DNA of 6,373 bases from Thermoflexus sp. GTDB taxonomy: Bacteria > Chloroflexota > Anaerolineae > B4-G1 > DUEL01. Location: the NCBI GenBank assembly GCA_028276215.1, contig JAPYWT010000151.1, forward strand, positions 1-6,373, read 5' to 3'. The notes under the pieces are model-generated. The model was not told the origin of the DNA. It did no database searches and saw only the letters and a list, made by a program, of their open reading frames with translations. Positions 1 to 5,786 of the stretch are shown here, in pieces (positions within the stretch are counted from its first letter, which is position 1; every line of letters starts with the position of its first letter). The position numbers were made by a program, and so were the translations under genes.

Positions 1-2
1 TT

Positions 3-893
3 GTTCCTTCTACAGGTCTGCGGCGCCGACCGGAGTGGCTGCGGGTGCCTCCCCGGGACGGGCCGGAATATCATCGCCTCAAGCGGCTGATGCGGACCCA
101 GCGCCTGCATACGGTCTGCGAGGAGGCCAACTGCCCCAACATCGGGCGGTGCTGGGAGGAGCGCACGGCCACGTTTCTCATCTTGGGGGATACCTGCACC
201 CGGGCCTGTCGCTTCTGCAACGTCCGCAGCGGACACCCCGCGCCGCCCGACCCGGACGAGCCCCGGCGGGTGGCGGAGACGGTGGCCGCCATGGGCCTCT
301 CCCACGCCGTCATCACTTCGGTCACCCGGGACGATCTCCCCGACGGCGGCGCCTCGGCCTTCGCTGAGGTCATCCGGCAGATTCGCGCCCGGATTCCCGA
401 ATGCACCGTAGAAGTGCTGATCCCCGACTTCCAGGGCGACCCGGAGTCGCTGCGGGTGGTGATGGACGCCCGCCCCGACGTCCTGAACCACAATGTGGAG
501 ACGGTCCCCCGGCTCTTCCCGCGTGTCCAGCCCCGCAACCGCTACGAGTGGTCGCTGGCGGTGCTGGAGAATGCCCGCCGGCTGGCTCCCGACGTCCTGA
601 CCAAGAGCGGCGTCATGGTCGGGCTGGGGGAGACTGCCGATGAGGTGCTGGCGGTGATGGCTGACCTGCGCGGGGTGGGGGTGGACATCCTGACCATCGG
701 CCAGTACCTTCAGCCGACCCGCCGTCACCTGCCCATTGACCGCTACTACACCCCGGAAGAGTTTGAGGAGTTCCGGCGACGCGGGCTGGAAATGGGCTTC
801 CGCTGGGTGGAGAGCGGCCCGCTGGTGCGCAGTTCGTTCCACGCGGCGCATCAGGTGAAGGCATTGGGTCTGCTGGTGGGAAAGGAGGGATAA
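3..893 (+). CDS. lipA: Lipoyl synthase LipA (5' end outside window)
   Basis: Radical SAM enzyme that inserts two sulfur atoms into protein-bound octanoyl groups to make the lipoyl cofactor of 2-oxoacid dehydrogenases and the glycine cleavage H protein, in the cytoplasm. The family signatures are all visible. Numbering from the GTG at 45, the auxiliary-cluster motif C-x4-C-x5-C is C25, C30, C36, the radical SAM motif CTRACRFC gives C51, C55, C58, and the C-terminal RSSFHA holds the serine that ligates the auxiliary cluster. The reading frame stays open from base 3, and the residues before the GTG (RRRPEWLR) match the usual LipA N-terminal region. The GTG at 45 is therefore probably an internal valine, and the real start lies just left of the window. 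The stop TAA (891-893) overlaps the next gene's ATG. Identity is secure; only the start is unknown. Confidence 0.96.
   Translation, partial: VPSTGLRRRPEWLRVPPRDGPEYHRLKRLMRTQRLHTVCEEANCPNIGRCWEERTATFLILGDTCTRACRFCNVRSGHPAPPDPDEPRRVAETVAAMGLSHAVITSVTRDDLPDGGASAFAEVIRQIRARIPECTVEVLIPDFQGDPESLRVVMDARPDVLNHNVETVPRLFPRVQPRNRYEWSLAVLENARRLAPDVLTKSGVMVGLGETADEVLAVMADLRGVGVDILTIGQYLQPTRRHLPIDRYYTPEEFEEFRRRGLEMGFRWVESGPLVRSSFHAAHQVKALGLLVGKEG
881..889 (+). promoter_or_regulatory. Ribosome binding site inside the end of lipA
   Basis: AAAGGAGGG lies within the last lipA codons, a few bases before the ATG at 893. It supports that start for the antitoxin. Because site and start codon overlap the end of lipA, translation of the antitoxin is probably coupled to lipA. 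Confidence 0.75.
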
Positions 894-1135
894 TGAGCGC
901 GGTTCAATCAAGACCAATCTTGCTGAAGGAACTGGAGCGTCGCCTGCGCACTCTCTCTCTGGAACGGCTTCGGGTTGCCAGCGACTTTCTGGCCTATCTG
1001 GAGGACAGGGAAAGCGCTGAAGCAACAGAAGAACTTCTCCAAATTGCTGGATTTGAGGAGGCATTGGCGCAGGCGCTTCAGCAGGTGGAAAGCGGCGAAA
1101 TTGTTCGCTTTGAGGACATCCGGCGCAATGTATGA
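893..1135 (+). CDS. Small antitoxin of a type II toxin-antitoxin pair
   Basis: An 80-residue, charged, mostly helical protein with no membrane segment. Its partner is the RelE/ParE-like toxin encoded immediately downstream, which it would bind and neutralise; such antitoxins usually also repress their own operon. The N-terminal half (about 11-50) is rich in Leu, Glu and Arg, with LERRLRTLSLERLRVASDFL followed by a region containing ATEELL. This resembles small RelB-like or DUF2281-like antitoxins. The tail (about 63-80, VESGEIVRFEDIRR) looks like the toxin-wrapping C-terminus of such proteins. No clear ribbon-helix-helix or AbrB motif is visible, so the exact family is uncertain. The ATG overlaps the lipA stop as TAATG, and the end overlaps the toxin start by 8 bases, which is typical TA gene order. 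Base composition is lower in GC than the neighbours. Confidence 0.72.
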   Translation: MSAVQSRPILLKELERRLRTLSLERLRVASDFLAYLEDRESAEATEELLQIAGFEEALAQALQQVESGEIVRFEDIRRNV

Positions 1136-1388
1136 GATTTTCCTGTCCAAAGAGGCCCATCGTGTTTATGAGAGAGCCTCTCCCGACCTGGTTCGCAGGT
1201 TTAATCGCTGTTTTCAGCACCTGGAACAGAATCCATATGAGCATCCTAACATTAAGCGATTGAAAGGGCCTCTCTCTGGATACTTTCGGTACCGAGTTGG
1301 CGATTGGCGTATCATTTATCAGGTTAATGAGCAGGAGCATAAAGTTGTTGTGCTCCTTATAGTGCATCGGAGTCAGGCATACCGGTAG
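1128..1388 (+). CDS. RelE/ParE-family toxin
   Basis: An 86-residue basic protein of the RelE/ParE superfamily. Members are mostly ribosome-dependent mRNA endonucleases (RelE type) or gyrase poisons (ParE type); the sequence alone does not settle which. The start MYEIFLSKEAHRVY is the usual first strand and helix. LEQNPY (32-37) and IKRLKG (42-47) precede the core GYFRYRVGDWRIIYQV (51-66), and the protein ends in HRSQAYR (80-86). K43, K46, R56, R61, R81 and Y85 are in the right regions to match the catalytic basic and tyrosine residues of RelE-type nucleases, which makes an mRNase more likely than a gyrase poison. The ATG at 1128 was chosen because it starts at the conserved first strand and overlaps the antitoxin end; the frame is open upstream but meaningless there. 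The gene appears intact. GC is low for this window: bases 1261-1320 have 29 G/C of 60. Confidence 0.85.
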   Translation: MYEIFLSKEAHRVYERASPDLVRRFNRCFQHLEQNPYEHPNIKRLKGPLSGYFRYRVGDWRIIYQVNEQEHKVVVLLIVHRSQAYR

Positions 1389-1402
1389 AGGAGTAAGTTA
1401 TC

Positions 1403-1726
1403 ATGGATTTCTTTACCGTCAGCGAACTCCCCGCTACCGAAGTGATGCCCGGCGTCCTGCGCCGGGTGGTCTATCTGGAGCACGCGATGGTCACCTTCTT
1501 TGAGTTTGCCCCCGGCAGCGTGCTCCCCGAGCATGCCCACCCCCACGAGCAGATCACCTACGTCGTCCGGGGCGCGCTGGAGTTCACCCTGGGTGACCAG
1601 ACCCGCATCCTGCGCGCCGGGGACGGAGTCTGCGTCCCCTCCGGCGTGCCCCATAAAGCCGTCGTCCTGGATGAACCGACGTTCGTCCTGGACGCCTGGC
1701 ATCCGCAGCGGGAGGATTATCGCTGA
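1403..1726 (+). CDS. Single-domain cupin protein
   Basis: A 107-residue cupin_2 beta-barrel protein, probably cytoplasmic and metal-binding. Motif 1 is clear: G38, then H44-A-H46-P-H48-E49-Q50 and G57. Motif 2 has G73, P79, G81 and H84. The metal ligands would be H44, H46, Q50 (in the position usually held by Glu) and H84. The HPHEQ form is common among small cupins of unknown substrate. Proteins this small range from sugar-phosphate or mannose-6-phosphate isomerase-like proteins to dioxygenases and sensors, so no reaction is assigned. GAGGAG (1388-1393) touches the toxin stop and sits 9 bases before the ATG, so the gene is probably read with the preceding TA genes. Its GC-rich codon use matches the housekeeping genes rather than the TA pair. 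Confidence 0.85.
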   Translation: MDFFTVSELPATEVMPGVLRRVVYLEHAMVTFFEFAPGSVLPEHAHPHEQITYVVRGALEFTLGDQTRILRAGDGVCVPSGVPHKAVVLDEPTFVLDAWHPQREDYR

Positions 1727-1731
1727 TTTTC

Positions 1732-1832
1732 ATCGCAGAGAGCGCGGGGAACGCAGAGGGGGAAAGATTATCCTGTATCTTGCATCCTGCATCCCGCATC
1801 CCGCACCCTGTGCTCTCCGCGCCCTTTGCGGT
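1732..1832 (+). repeat. Imperfect inverted repeat with 9-base periodic arms
   Basis: The left arm 1732-1750 pairs with the right arm 1814-1832: 15 of 19 positions are Watson-Crick, and three of the four differences are G-U pairs in a + strand RNA. The left side is built from 9-base units CGCAGAGAG (1734), CGCGGGGAA (1743) and CGCAGAGGG (1752). The right arm, read on the other strand, repeats CGCAAAGGG and CGCGGAGAG. The element fills the gap between the cupin and the branching enzyme, ending just before that gene's ribosome binding site. There is no T-tract, so a simple intrinsic terminator is unlikely. It may be a mobile or REP-like intergenic repeat. Confidence 0.75.
1775..1809 (+). repeat. 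7-base tandem repeat in the hairpin loop
   Basis: Five adjacent 7-base units lie in the loop of the inverted repeat: a degenerate GTATCTT, then GCATCCT, two copies of GCATCCC, and GCACCCT. The tract is not coding in any supported gene. Confidence 0.8.
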
Positions 1833-1856
1833 TAGGAATCTCTGAAGGAGGCACTC

Positions 1857-3551
1857 ATGCCCGTCGGCGCATTCACCTTCGTCCTGCACAGCCACCTGCC
1901 CTACTGCCGCATGGCCGGCCGCTGGCCCCACGGCGAGGAGTGGATTCACGAGGCCATGGCCGAGACCTACATCCCCCTCCTCAACGCCCTGACCGACCTC
2001 CACGAGGAGGGGCTGCCGGTCCGCCTCACCCTGGGGCTCACCCCCATCCTCTGCGAGCAACTGGCGGACCCCCTGGTCAAGGACCACTTTGAGGCCTACG
2101 TGGAGGAGCGGATTCGGGCCGCCGAGGCGGACATCCCCCGTTTCCAGGAGGAAGAGAACCCCCATGCGGCGTACCTGGCTTCCTTCTACCGGGACTGGTA
2201 CTCCGGCCTCCTGGACTCTTTCCGTCACCGGTACGGACGGGACCTGCTGGGCGGTTTCCGGCGCCTTCAGGACGCGGGGGTGATAGAAGTCATCACCTCC
2301 GCCGCCACCCACGGCTACCTCCCCCTCCTGGGCACCGACGCGGCGATTCGCGGCCAACTGAAGGCCGGCATCGCCTCCTACCGCCGTCACTTCGGGCGGG
2401 CCCCGCGGGCCATCTGGCTCCCGGAGTGTGCCTACCGCCCCGCCTACATTGCCCCCGACGGCACCGTCCGCGCCGGGATAGAGACGTTGCTGGCCGAGGA
2501 GGGGCTGGGTTGCTTCTTCGTGGAGACCCATGCCATTGAGGGAGGGCGTCCGGTGGGGAAGGCGGCGGGGGAGGCCATCGGCCCCTACGGCGCCATCGTC
2601 CGCCGCTACGTCCTCCCGCTGGAGAAACTGGCCGCGCCCCAGCAGCCCCGCAGCACCTATCGGCCCTACTACGTGGTCAACACCACCCCGGGGGTGGTGA
2701 GCGAGCACTCCGGGGTGGCCGCCATCGGCCGCAACAACCGCACCGGCATGCAGGTCTGGTCCGCCGACTGGGGCTACCCCGGCGACTTTGACTACCGGGA
2801 GTTCCACAAGAAAGACCACCGCTCCGGCCTCCAGTACTGGCGGGTCACCGGCGCGCGGGTGGACCTGGCCTTCAAGGACTGGTACCACCCCGACTGGGCG
2901 CAGTACAAAGTTGGGGAGCACGCCCGCCACTTCGTCTGGCTGGTGGCCGACCTGCTGGAGCAGTACCACGCCGGGACGGGCCAGGTCGGCCTGATCGCCT
3001 CCAACTACGACACCGAACTCTTCGGCCACTGGTGGTTTGAGGGGGTGGACTGGATTCGGGAAGTGCTGCGGTTGCTGGCCCGCTCCGACCGGGTGGCGCT
3101 GATGACGGCCAGCCAGTACCTGGAAGCGTACCCGCCCGAAGAGGTGCTGGCGATTCCCGAGAGTTCCTGGGGCCTGGGCGGCGGCCACTGGACCTGGGAC
3201 AACCCGGAGACCCACTGGATGTGGACGCCCATTCACGAATGCGAAGCGCGGATGAGCCGGACCGCGCGGGAAAAGGCGGAGAGCGCCACCCCCGATGAGG
3301 CCTTCGTCCTCAACCAGGCGGCGCGGGAACTCCTGCTCCTGGAGGCCTCAGACTGGCCCTTCCTGGTCACCACCGGGCAGGCGCGCGAGTATGCCGTCCA
3401 GCGCTTCACCGCGCACGTGGAGCGGTTTGAGGAACTGATGTCCAGCGTAGAGGCCGGCCGCCCCGACCGTGCCCTGGCCGAAGAACTGTGGGAACTGGAC
3501 AAAGTCTTCCCGGATGTGGATTTCCGGTGGTGGGGCGGGTATTGTTCCTGA
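1857..3551 (+). CDS. GH57 alpha-1,4-glucan branching enzyme
   Basis: A cytoplasmic enzyme that cuts an alpha-1,4-glucan chain and rejoins it through an alpha-1,6 bond, making the branches of glycogen. At 564 residues it is a little longer than the GH57 branching enzymes I recall (roughly 520-560). Family motifs are in order: HSHLPY at 11-16; the N-terminal block GEEWIHEAMAETYIPLL, typical of this subgroup; LGLTP at 59-63; IWLPECAY at 186-193 with the presumed nucleophile E190; and SNYDTELFGHWW from 382 with the presumed acid D385. WGLGGGHWTW (438-447) leads into a C-terminal helical DUF1957-type region. The ATG has a strong AAGGAGG (1845-1851). No signal peptide is seen. It is unrelated to the GH13 enzyme GlgB though it performs the same reaction, and its place beside glgA fits glycogen synthesis. 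A general GH57 amylase is the less likely alternative. Confidence 0.92.
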   Translation: MPVGAFTFVLHSHLPYCRMAGRWPHGEEWIHEAMAETYIPLLNALTDLHEEGLPVRLTLGLTPILCEQLADPLVKDHFEAYVEERIRAAEADIPRFQEEENPHAAYLASFYRDWYSGLLDSFRHRYGRDLLGGFRRLQDAGVIEVITSAATHGYLPLLGTDAAIRGQLKAGIASYRRHFGRAPRAIWLPECAYRPAYIAPDGTVRAGIETLLAEEGLGCFFVETHAIEGGRPVGKAAGEAIGPYGAIVRRYVLPLEKLAAPQQPRSTYRPYYVVNTTPGVVSEHSGVAAIGRNNRTGMQVWSADWGYPGDFDYREFHKKDHRSGLQYWRVTGARVDLAFKDWYHPDWAQYKVGEHARHFVWLVADLLEQYHAGTGQVGLIASNYDTELFGHWWFEGVDWIREVLRLLARSDRVALMTASQYLEAYPPEEVLAIPESSWGLGGGHWTWDNPETHWMWTPIHECEARMSRTAREKAESATPDEAFVLNQAARELLLLEASDWPFLVTTGQAREYAVQRFTAHVERFEELMSSVEAGRPDRALAEELWELDKVFPDVDFRWWGGYCS

Positions 3552-3569
3552 CCAGAGGAGGCAAAAGCG

Positions 3570-3872
3570 ATGAGCGTCCTTTACGTACACCCGGTTCAGA
3601 AATCAGGCGAGTTGTTATCCCTTGTCCGCTCTGCTGTTGAAAGTGAAATCACGCGGCTTGAACTGGCTCTGGAACGGGCGGAACAGCGCTTACGGGCATT
3701 TGAGGAGAGGTATGGTGTAACTTCCGAATATTTCATTTCCACTATGGTGGCTGAGGACCTTCAGGGAGGAGATGACGAATACGTGCAGTGGGCGGGCGAG
3801 TATCGGCTGGCCCAGCGACTCCGGGAGAAGTTGCACCGACTCCGGGAGATCAGGATGCAGATCATCGGCTGA
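3570..3872 (+). CDS. Small coiled-coil protein, probable TumA-like antitoxin, possibly altered at its C-terminus
   Basis: A 100-residue charged helical protein with no signal or membrane segment. Residues about 21-48 (ESEITRLELALERAEQRLRA, then FEERYG) and 78-95 are heptad-like, suggesting a coiled coil. The block FEERYGVTSEYF (44-55) followed by DDEYVQWAGEY (68-78) resembles small antitoxins found next to DUF6516 (TumE-type) toxins; this assignment is from memory of the family. AGAGGAGG (3554-3561) lies 8 bases before the ATG, and only 18 bases separate it from the branching enzyme, so they may be co-transcribed. The expected toxin downstream is present only as a fragment in another frame. 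The last residues (about RMQIIG) are encoded by bases shared with that fragment, so the native C-terminus may have been replaced by a deletion. Bases 3601-3660 have 30 G/C of 60, lower than the glucan genes. Confidence 0.65.
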   Translation: MSVLYVHPVQKSGELLSLVRSAVESEITRLELALERAEQRLRAFEERYGVTSEYFISTMVAEDLQGGDDEYVQWAGEYRLAQRLREKLHRLREIRMQIIG

Positions 3873-4012
3873 TTTTCAGGTATGACAATGCTCGTCACCG
3901 GTCGCAACGCGCCAGGGAGCACAAACATGTCGCAGATCAAGCCGTAGATGCTCCCGCTCCGACCCTGGAAGCGGTGCTGCTGGAAATAACCTTCATTCGG
4001 GGATGGGTATGA
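3851..4012 (+). pseudogene. C-terminal remnant of a TumE-like (DUF6516) toxin
   Basis: In the frame ending at the TGA at 4010-4012, the translation begins QDADHRLIFRYDNARH, continues with EHKHV, and ends with PTLEAVLLEI and a short tail. This order matches the C-terminal half of DUF6516 toxins as I remember them: a DADGRLIFRYDNAPHH-like block, a HHKH-like block, then PTLEEVL. The N-terminal half is missing. Upstream in the same frame there is only out-of-frame antitoxin sequence, with no plausible start. Two conserved-looking spots are also changed (ARHRS after YDN, and REHKH for a double-His motif). It overlaps the end of the putative antitoxin (3851-3872) in a different frame, as expected if a deletion joined the two genes. 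It is very unlikely to make an active toxin. The family call rests on motif memory and needs a profile search. Confidence 0.55.
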
Positions 4013-4090
4013 TACCAGGGCTGGTGTGCGGCCTGAGTGAGGCGGGCCTGAGCCTTGAATAGACTTCATCGGAAATAGGACGTTGTAAAT
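4013..4090. other. Intergenic stretch before glgA, no gene seen
   Basis: No credible coding frame lies between the toxin remnant and the repeat in front of glgA. A short palindrome GGTATGATACC (4005-4015) spans the remnant's stop codon. An 8-base direct repeat, GGCCTGAG, occurs at 4030 and 4045. TTGAAT at 4055-4060 resembles a -35 box, but no -10 box at a normal distance is convincing, so the glgA promoter is not located. Confidence 0.5.
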
Positions 4091-4117
4091 CTCTGCGACC
4101 TCTGCATTCTCTGGGAT
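4091..4117 (+). repeat. Three tandem 9-base CTCTG units (single repeat arm)
   Basis: CTCTGCGAC, CTCTGCATT and CTCTGGGAT follow one another exactly. On the other strand the units read as NNYGCAGAG-like 9-mers except the last (CCCAGAG), the same type of unit as in the left arm at 1734-1760. No matching second arm was found in the preceding 200 bases, so this looks like half of such an element. It ends about 8 bases before the glgA ribosome binding site. Confidence 0.7.
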
Positions 4118-4137
4118 GAAAAAACGGAGACCCAACC

Positions 4138-5592
4138 ATGAGCGACAAAGGGCTGAAAATCCTCTTCCTGGCGGCCGAAGCGGTGCCGTTTGCCAAAGTG
4201 GGCGGTCTGGCGGACGTCGCCGGGGCGCTCCCCAAAGCGCTCCGCGCCCTGGGCCACGATGTCCGCCTGATGATCCCCCGCTACGGCTCCATCCGCTCCG
4301 ACCAGTTCCGCTTTGAACGGGTGGGCAGACCGTTCCCCGTGCCCGTCGGGCCGGGCGAGGAGATGGTCCACATGGTCACCACGACGGTGGACGACCTCCC
4401 CGTCTACCTGCTCTGGGATGAAAAGTTCTTCTCCCCGCGCGACCGTATCTACGGCTTTGACGACGACCCCCAGCGGTTCACTTTCTTCAGCCGGGCCGTC
4501 GTCGCCTCCCTGCCGGTCATGGGCTGGATTCCGGATATTATCCACGCCAACGACTGGCATACGGCCCCCGTCCCCACCTGGATGGCCTACGAGGGCCGCT
4601 ACATGCGGGAGTACCGCCATATCGCGTCGGTCTTCACCATCCACAACATTGCCTACCAGGGGGCCTGCGGACGGCTCATCCTCACCTTCGCGCGGATGGA
4701 ATACGTGAAGCACCTGGACGTGGAACCGGCAGGGCAGGTGAACTGGATGGCACAGGGGATTGCCAGCGCGGACCTGGTCACCACCGTCAGCCCCCAGTAC
4801 GCGCGGGACATCCTGGAGACGGAGGCCGGGGCGGGCCTCTCGCCGCTGCTGCGACGGCGGCAGGACCGCCTCGTCGGCATCCTCAACGGCATTGACACCG
4901 ACTACTGGAATCCCGCCACCGATCCCTACCTGCGGCAGCCGTACGACCTGAGCCGCCTGCGGATGCGGGCCGTCAACAAGGCCGCCCTTCAGCAGGAAGC
5001 CCGCCTGCCAGCCCGCCCGGAGACCCCGCTGATCGGCATGGTCACCCGCCTGGACGCCATCAAGGGCATAGACCTGCTGGGGCCGGTCCTGGAGCAACTC
5101 CTCCAGGGCGATGTACAATTCGTCCTCCTGGGCACTGGCGACCCGGAGTACCACCAGATGATGGAATCCCTCCAGGCCCGTTTTCCGGACAAAGTGCGGG
5201 TCTTCCTGCGGTTTGACGAACCCCTGGCCCATCGCATCTACGCCGGATGCGACCTCTTCCTGATGCCTTCCCGCTTTGAGCCCTGCGGTCTGGGGCAGAT
5301 GATTGCCATGCACTACGGCGCCATCCCCGTTGTCCACAAGACGGGCGGCCTGGCGGACACTGTCCTGGATTACCACGAACGGCCCGACCGGGCCACCGGT
5401 TTCGTCTTTGATGCCTACACCCCCGAGGCTTGTGTGGACGCGCTGGAGCGCGCGCTGCGGGTCTATCGGGACCGCGAGGCCTGGGCCGCCATCCAGACCC
5501 GGGGGATGAAGGCCGATTTCTCCTGGAAGGGGTCGGCGCAGAAATACGTGGAGGTCTACCGGAGAGCACTCCAAATCCATGGCGCCATATAA
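4138..5592 (+). CDS. glgA: Glycogen synthase GlgA (GT5)
   Basis: Adds glucose from a nucleotide sugar (usually ADP-glucose in bacteria) to the non-reducing end of an alpha-1,4-glucan, in the cytoplasm. At 484 residues it has normal family length and two Rossmann (GT-B) domains. The N-terminal domain shows KVGGLADVAGALP from K20, the glucan and donor-binding loop, then HANDWHTA (136-143) and TIHNIAYQG. The C-terminal domain has VTRLDAIKG with R304 and K309, matching the phosphate-binding Arg and Lys of E. coli GlgA, then PSRFEPCGLGQM with the catalytic-site E381 and C383, and KTGGLADT from K401. All key residues are present, so it should be active. The ATG is preceded by GGAG (4126-4129) with 8 bases of spacing. 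It lies between two GH57 enzymes, which supports a glycogen or alpha-glucan gene group. No glgC is visible here. Confidence 0.96.
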   Translation: MSDKGLKILFLAAEAVPFAKVGGLADVAGALPKALRALGHDVRLMIPRYGSIRSDQFRFERVGRPFPVPVGPGEEMVHMVTTTVDDLPVYLLWDEKFFSPRDRIYGFDDDPQRFTFFSRAVVASLPVMGWIPDIIHANDWHTAPVPTWMAYEGRYMREYRHIASVFTIHNIAYQGACGRLILTFARMEYVKHLDVEPAGQVNWMAQGIASADLVTTVSPQYARDILETEAGAGLSPLLRRRQDRLVGILNGIDTDYWNPATDPYLRQPYDLSRLRMRAVNKAALQQEARLPARPETPLIGMVTRLDAIKGIDLLGPVLEQLLQGDVQFVLLGTGDPEYHQMMESLQARFPDKVRVFLRFDEPLAHRIYAGCDLFLMPSRFEPCGLGQMIAMHYGAIPVVHKTGGLADTVLDYHERPDRATGFVFDAYTPEACVDALERALRVYRDREAWAAIQTRGMKADFSWKGSAQKYVEVYRRALQIHGAI

Positions 5593-5603
5593 TTGGTCTT
5601 TTT

Positions 5604-5745
5604 TGCCACGACAAAAACCGTTTCATTAAAACCACGAAGGATACGAAGGCCGCACAAAGGGCACGAAGGATAATATTTTATCCCTTTGTGTCCTTTGTGC
5701 GTACTTTGTGCCCTTTGTGGTAGGTAATTGCCTCAATTCGTGGCA
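5604..5745 (+). repeat. Outer 8-base inverted repeats bracketing the palindrome
   Basis: TGCCACGA (5604-5611) and TCGTGGCA (5738-5745) are perfect inverted copies enclosing the long palindrome at 5631-5721. They could be ends of a miniature element, but no flanking target-site duplication is visible and an 8-base match can occur by chance. Confidence 0.4.
5631..5721 (+). repeat. Long imperfect palindrome with 9-base periodic arms
   Basis: The left arm 5631-5673 pairs with 5678-5721 around a 4-base loop TATT. There are 35 identities over 43 positions and one single-base bulge. Five of the eight differences are G-U pairs in a + strand RNA (left positions 5636, 5642, 5645, 5661, 5665), so about 40 of 43 positions would pair. 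Each arm is itself a series of ACGAAGGAT or ACAAAGGGC-like units spaced 9, 11 and 9 bases. It lies 38 bases after the glgA stop and could end or protect the glgA transcript, though there is no T-tract after the stem. Similar CACGAAGG repeats occur in many bacterial genomes, as I recall, without a settled function. Confidence 0.85.
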
Positions 5746-5771
5746 GATTCTGATCATTTGTCCGCCAACTC

Positions 5772-5778
5772 GGAAAGG
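5772..5778 (+). promoter_or_regulatory. Ribosome binding site of the GH57 glucanotransferase
   Basis: GGAAAGG lies 8 bases before the ATG at 5787 and decides that start. No in-frame start with a better site is seen upstream. Confidence 0.6.
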
Positions 5779-5786
5779 TCAACCGG

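Noticed and set aside
1775..1809. Short repeats as a CRISPR array
   Set aside because: Units are 7 bases, directly adjacent with no spacers, and no cas genes are present.
1584..3236. 550-codon open frame on the - strand across the branching enzyme
   Set aside because: It lies opposite a well-supported GH57 gene. Its translation is rich in Gly, Val and Pro with no recognisable domain, as expected from GC-rich codon bias.
3761..4135. 124-codon open frame on the - strand over the putative antitoxin end and gap
   Set aside because: No recognisable motif, weak start context, and it overlaps the + strand toxin remnant, which explains the sequence better.
4066..5580. 504-codon open frame on the - strand across glgA
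   Set aside because: Antisense shadow of a gene with all GlgA motifs; no family features in the translation.
5599..5604. T-run just after the glgA stop as an intrinsic terminator
   Set aside because: No stem of useful length precedes the T-run; the strong hairpin lies after it.
5728..5757. Possible promoter TTGCCT and GATCAT with 18-base spacing before the last gene
   Set aside because: Only four of six bases match in each box, which is common by chance; not strong enough to list.
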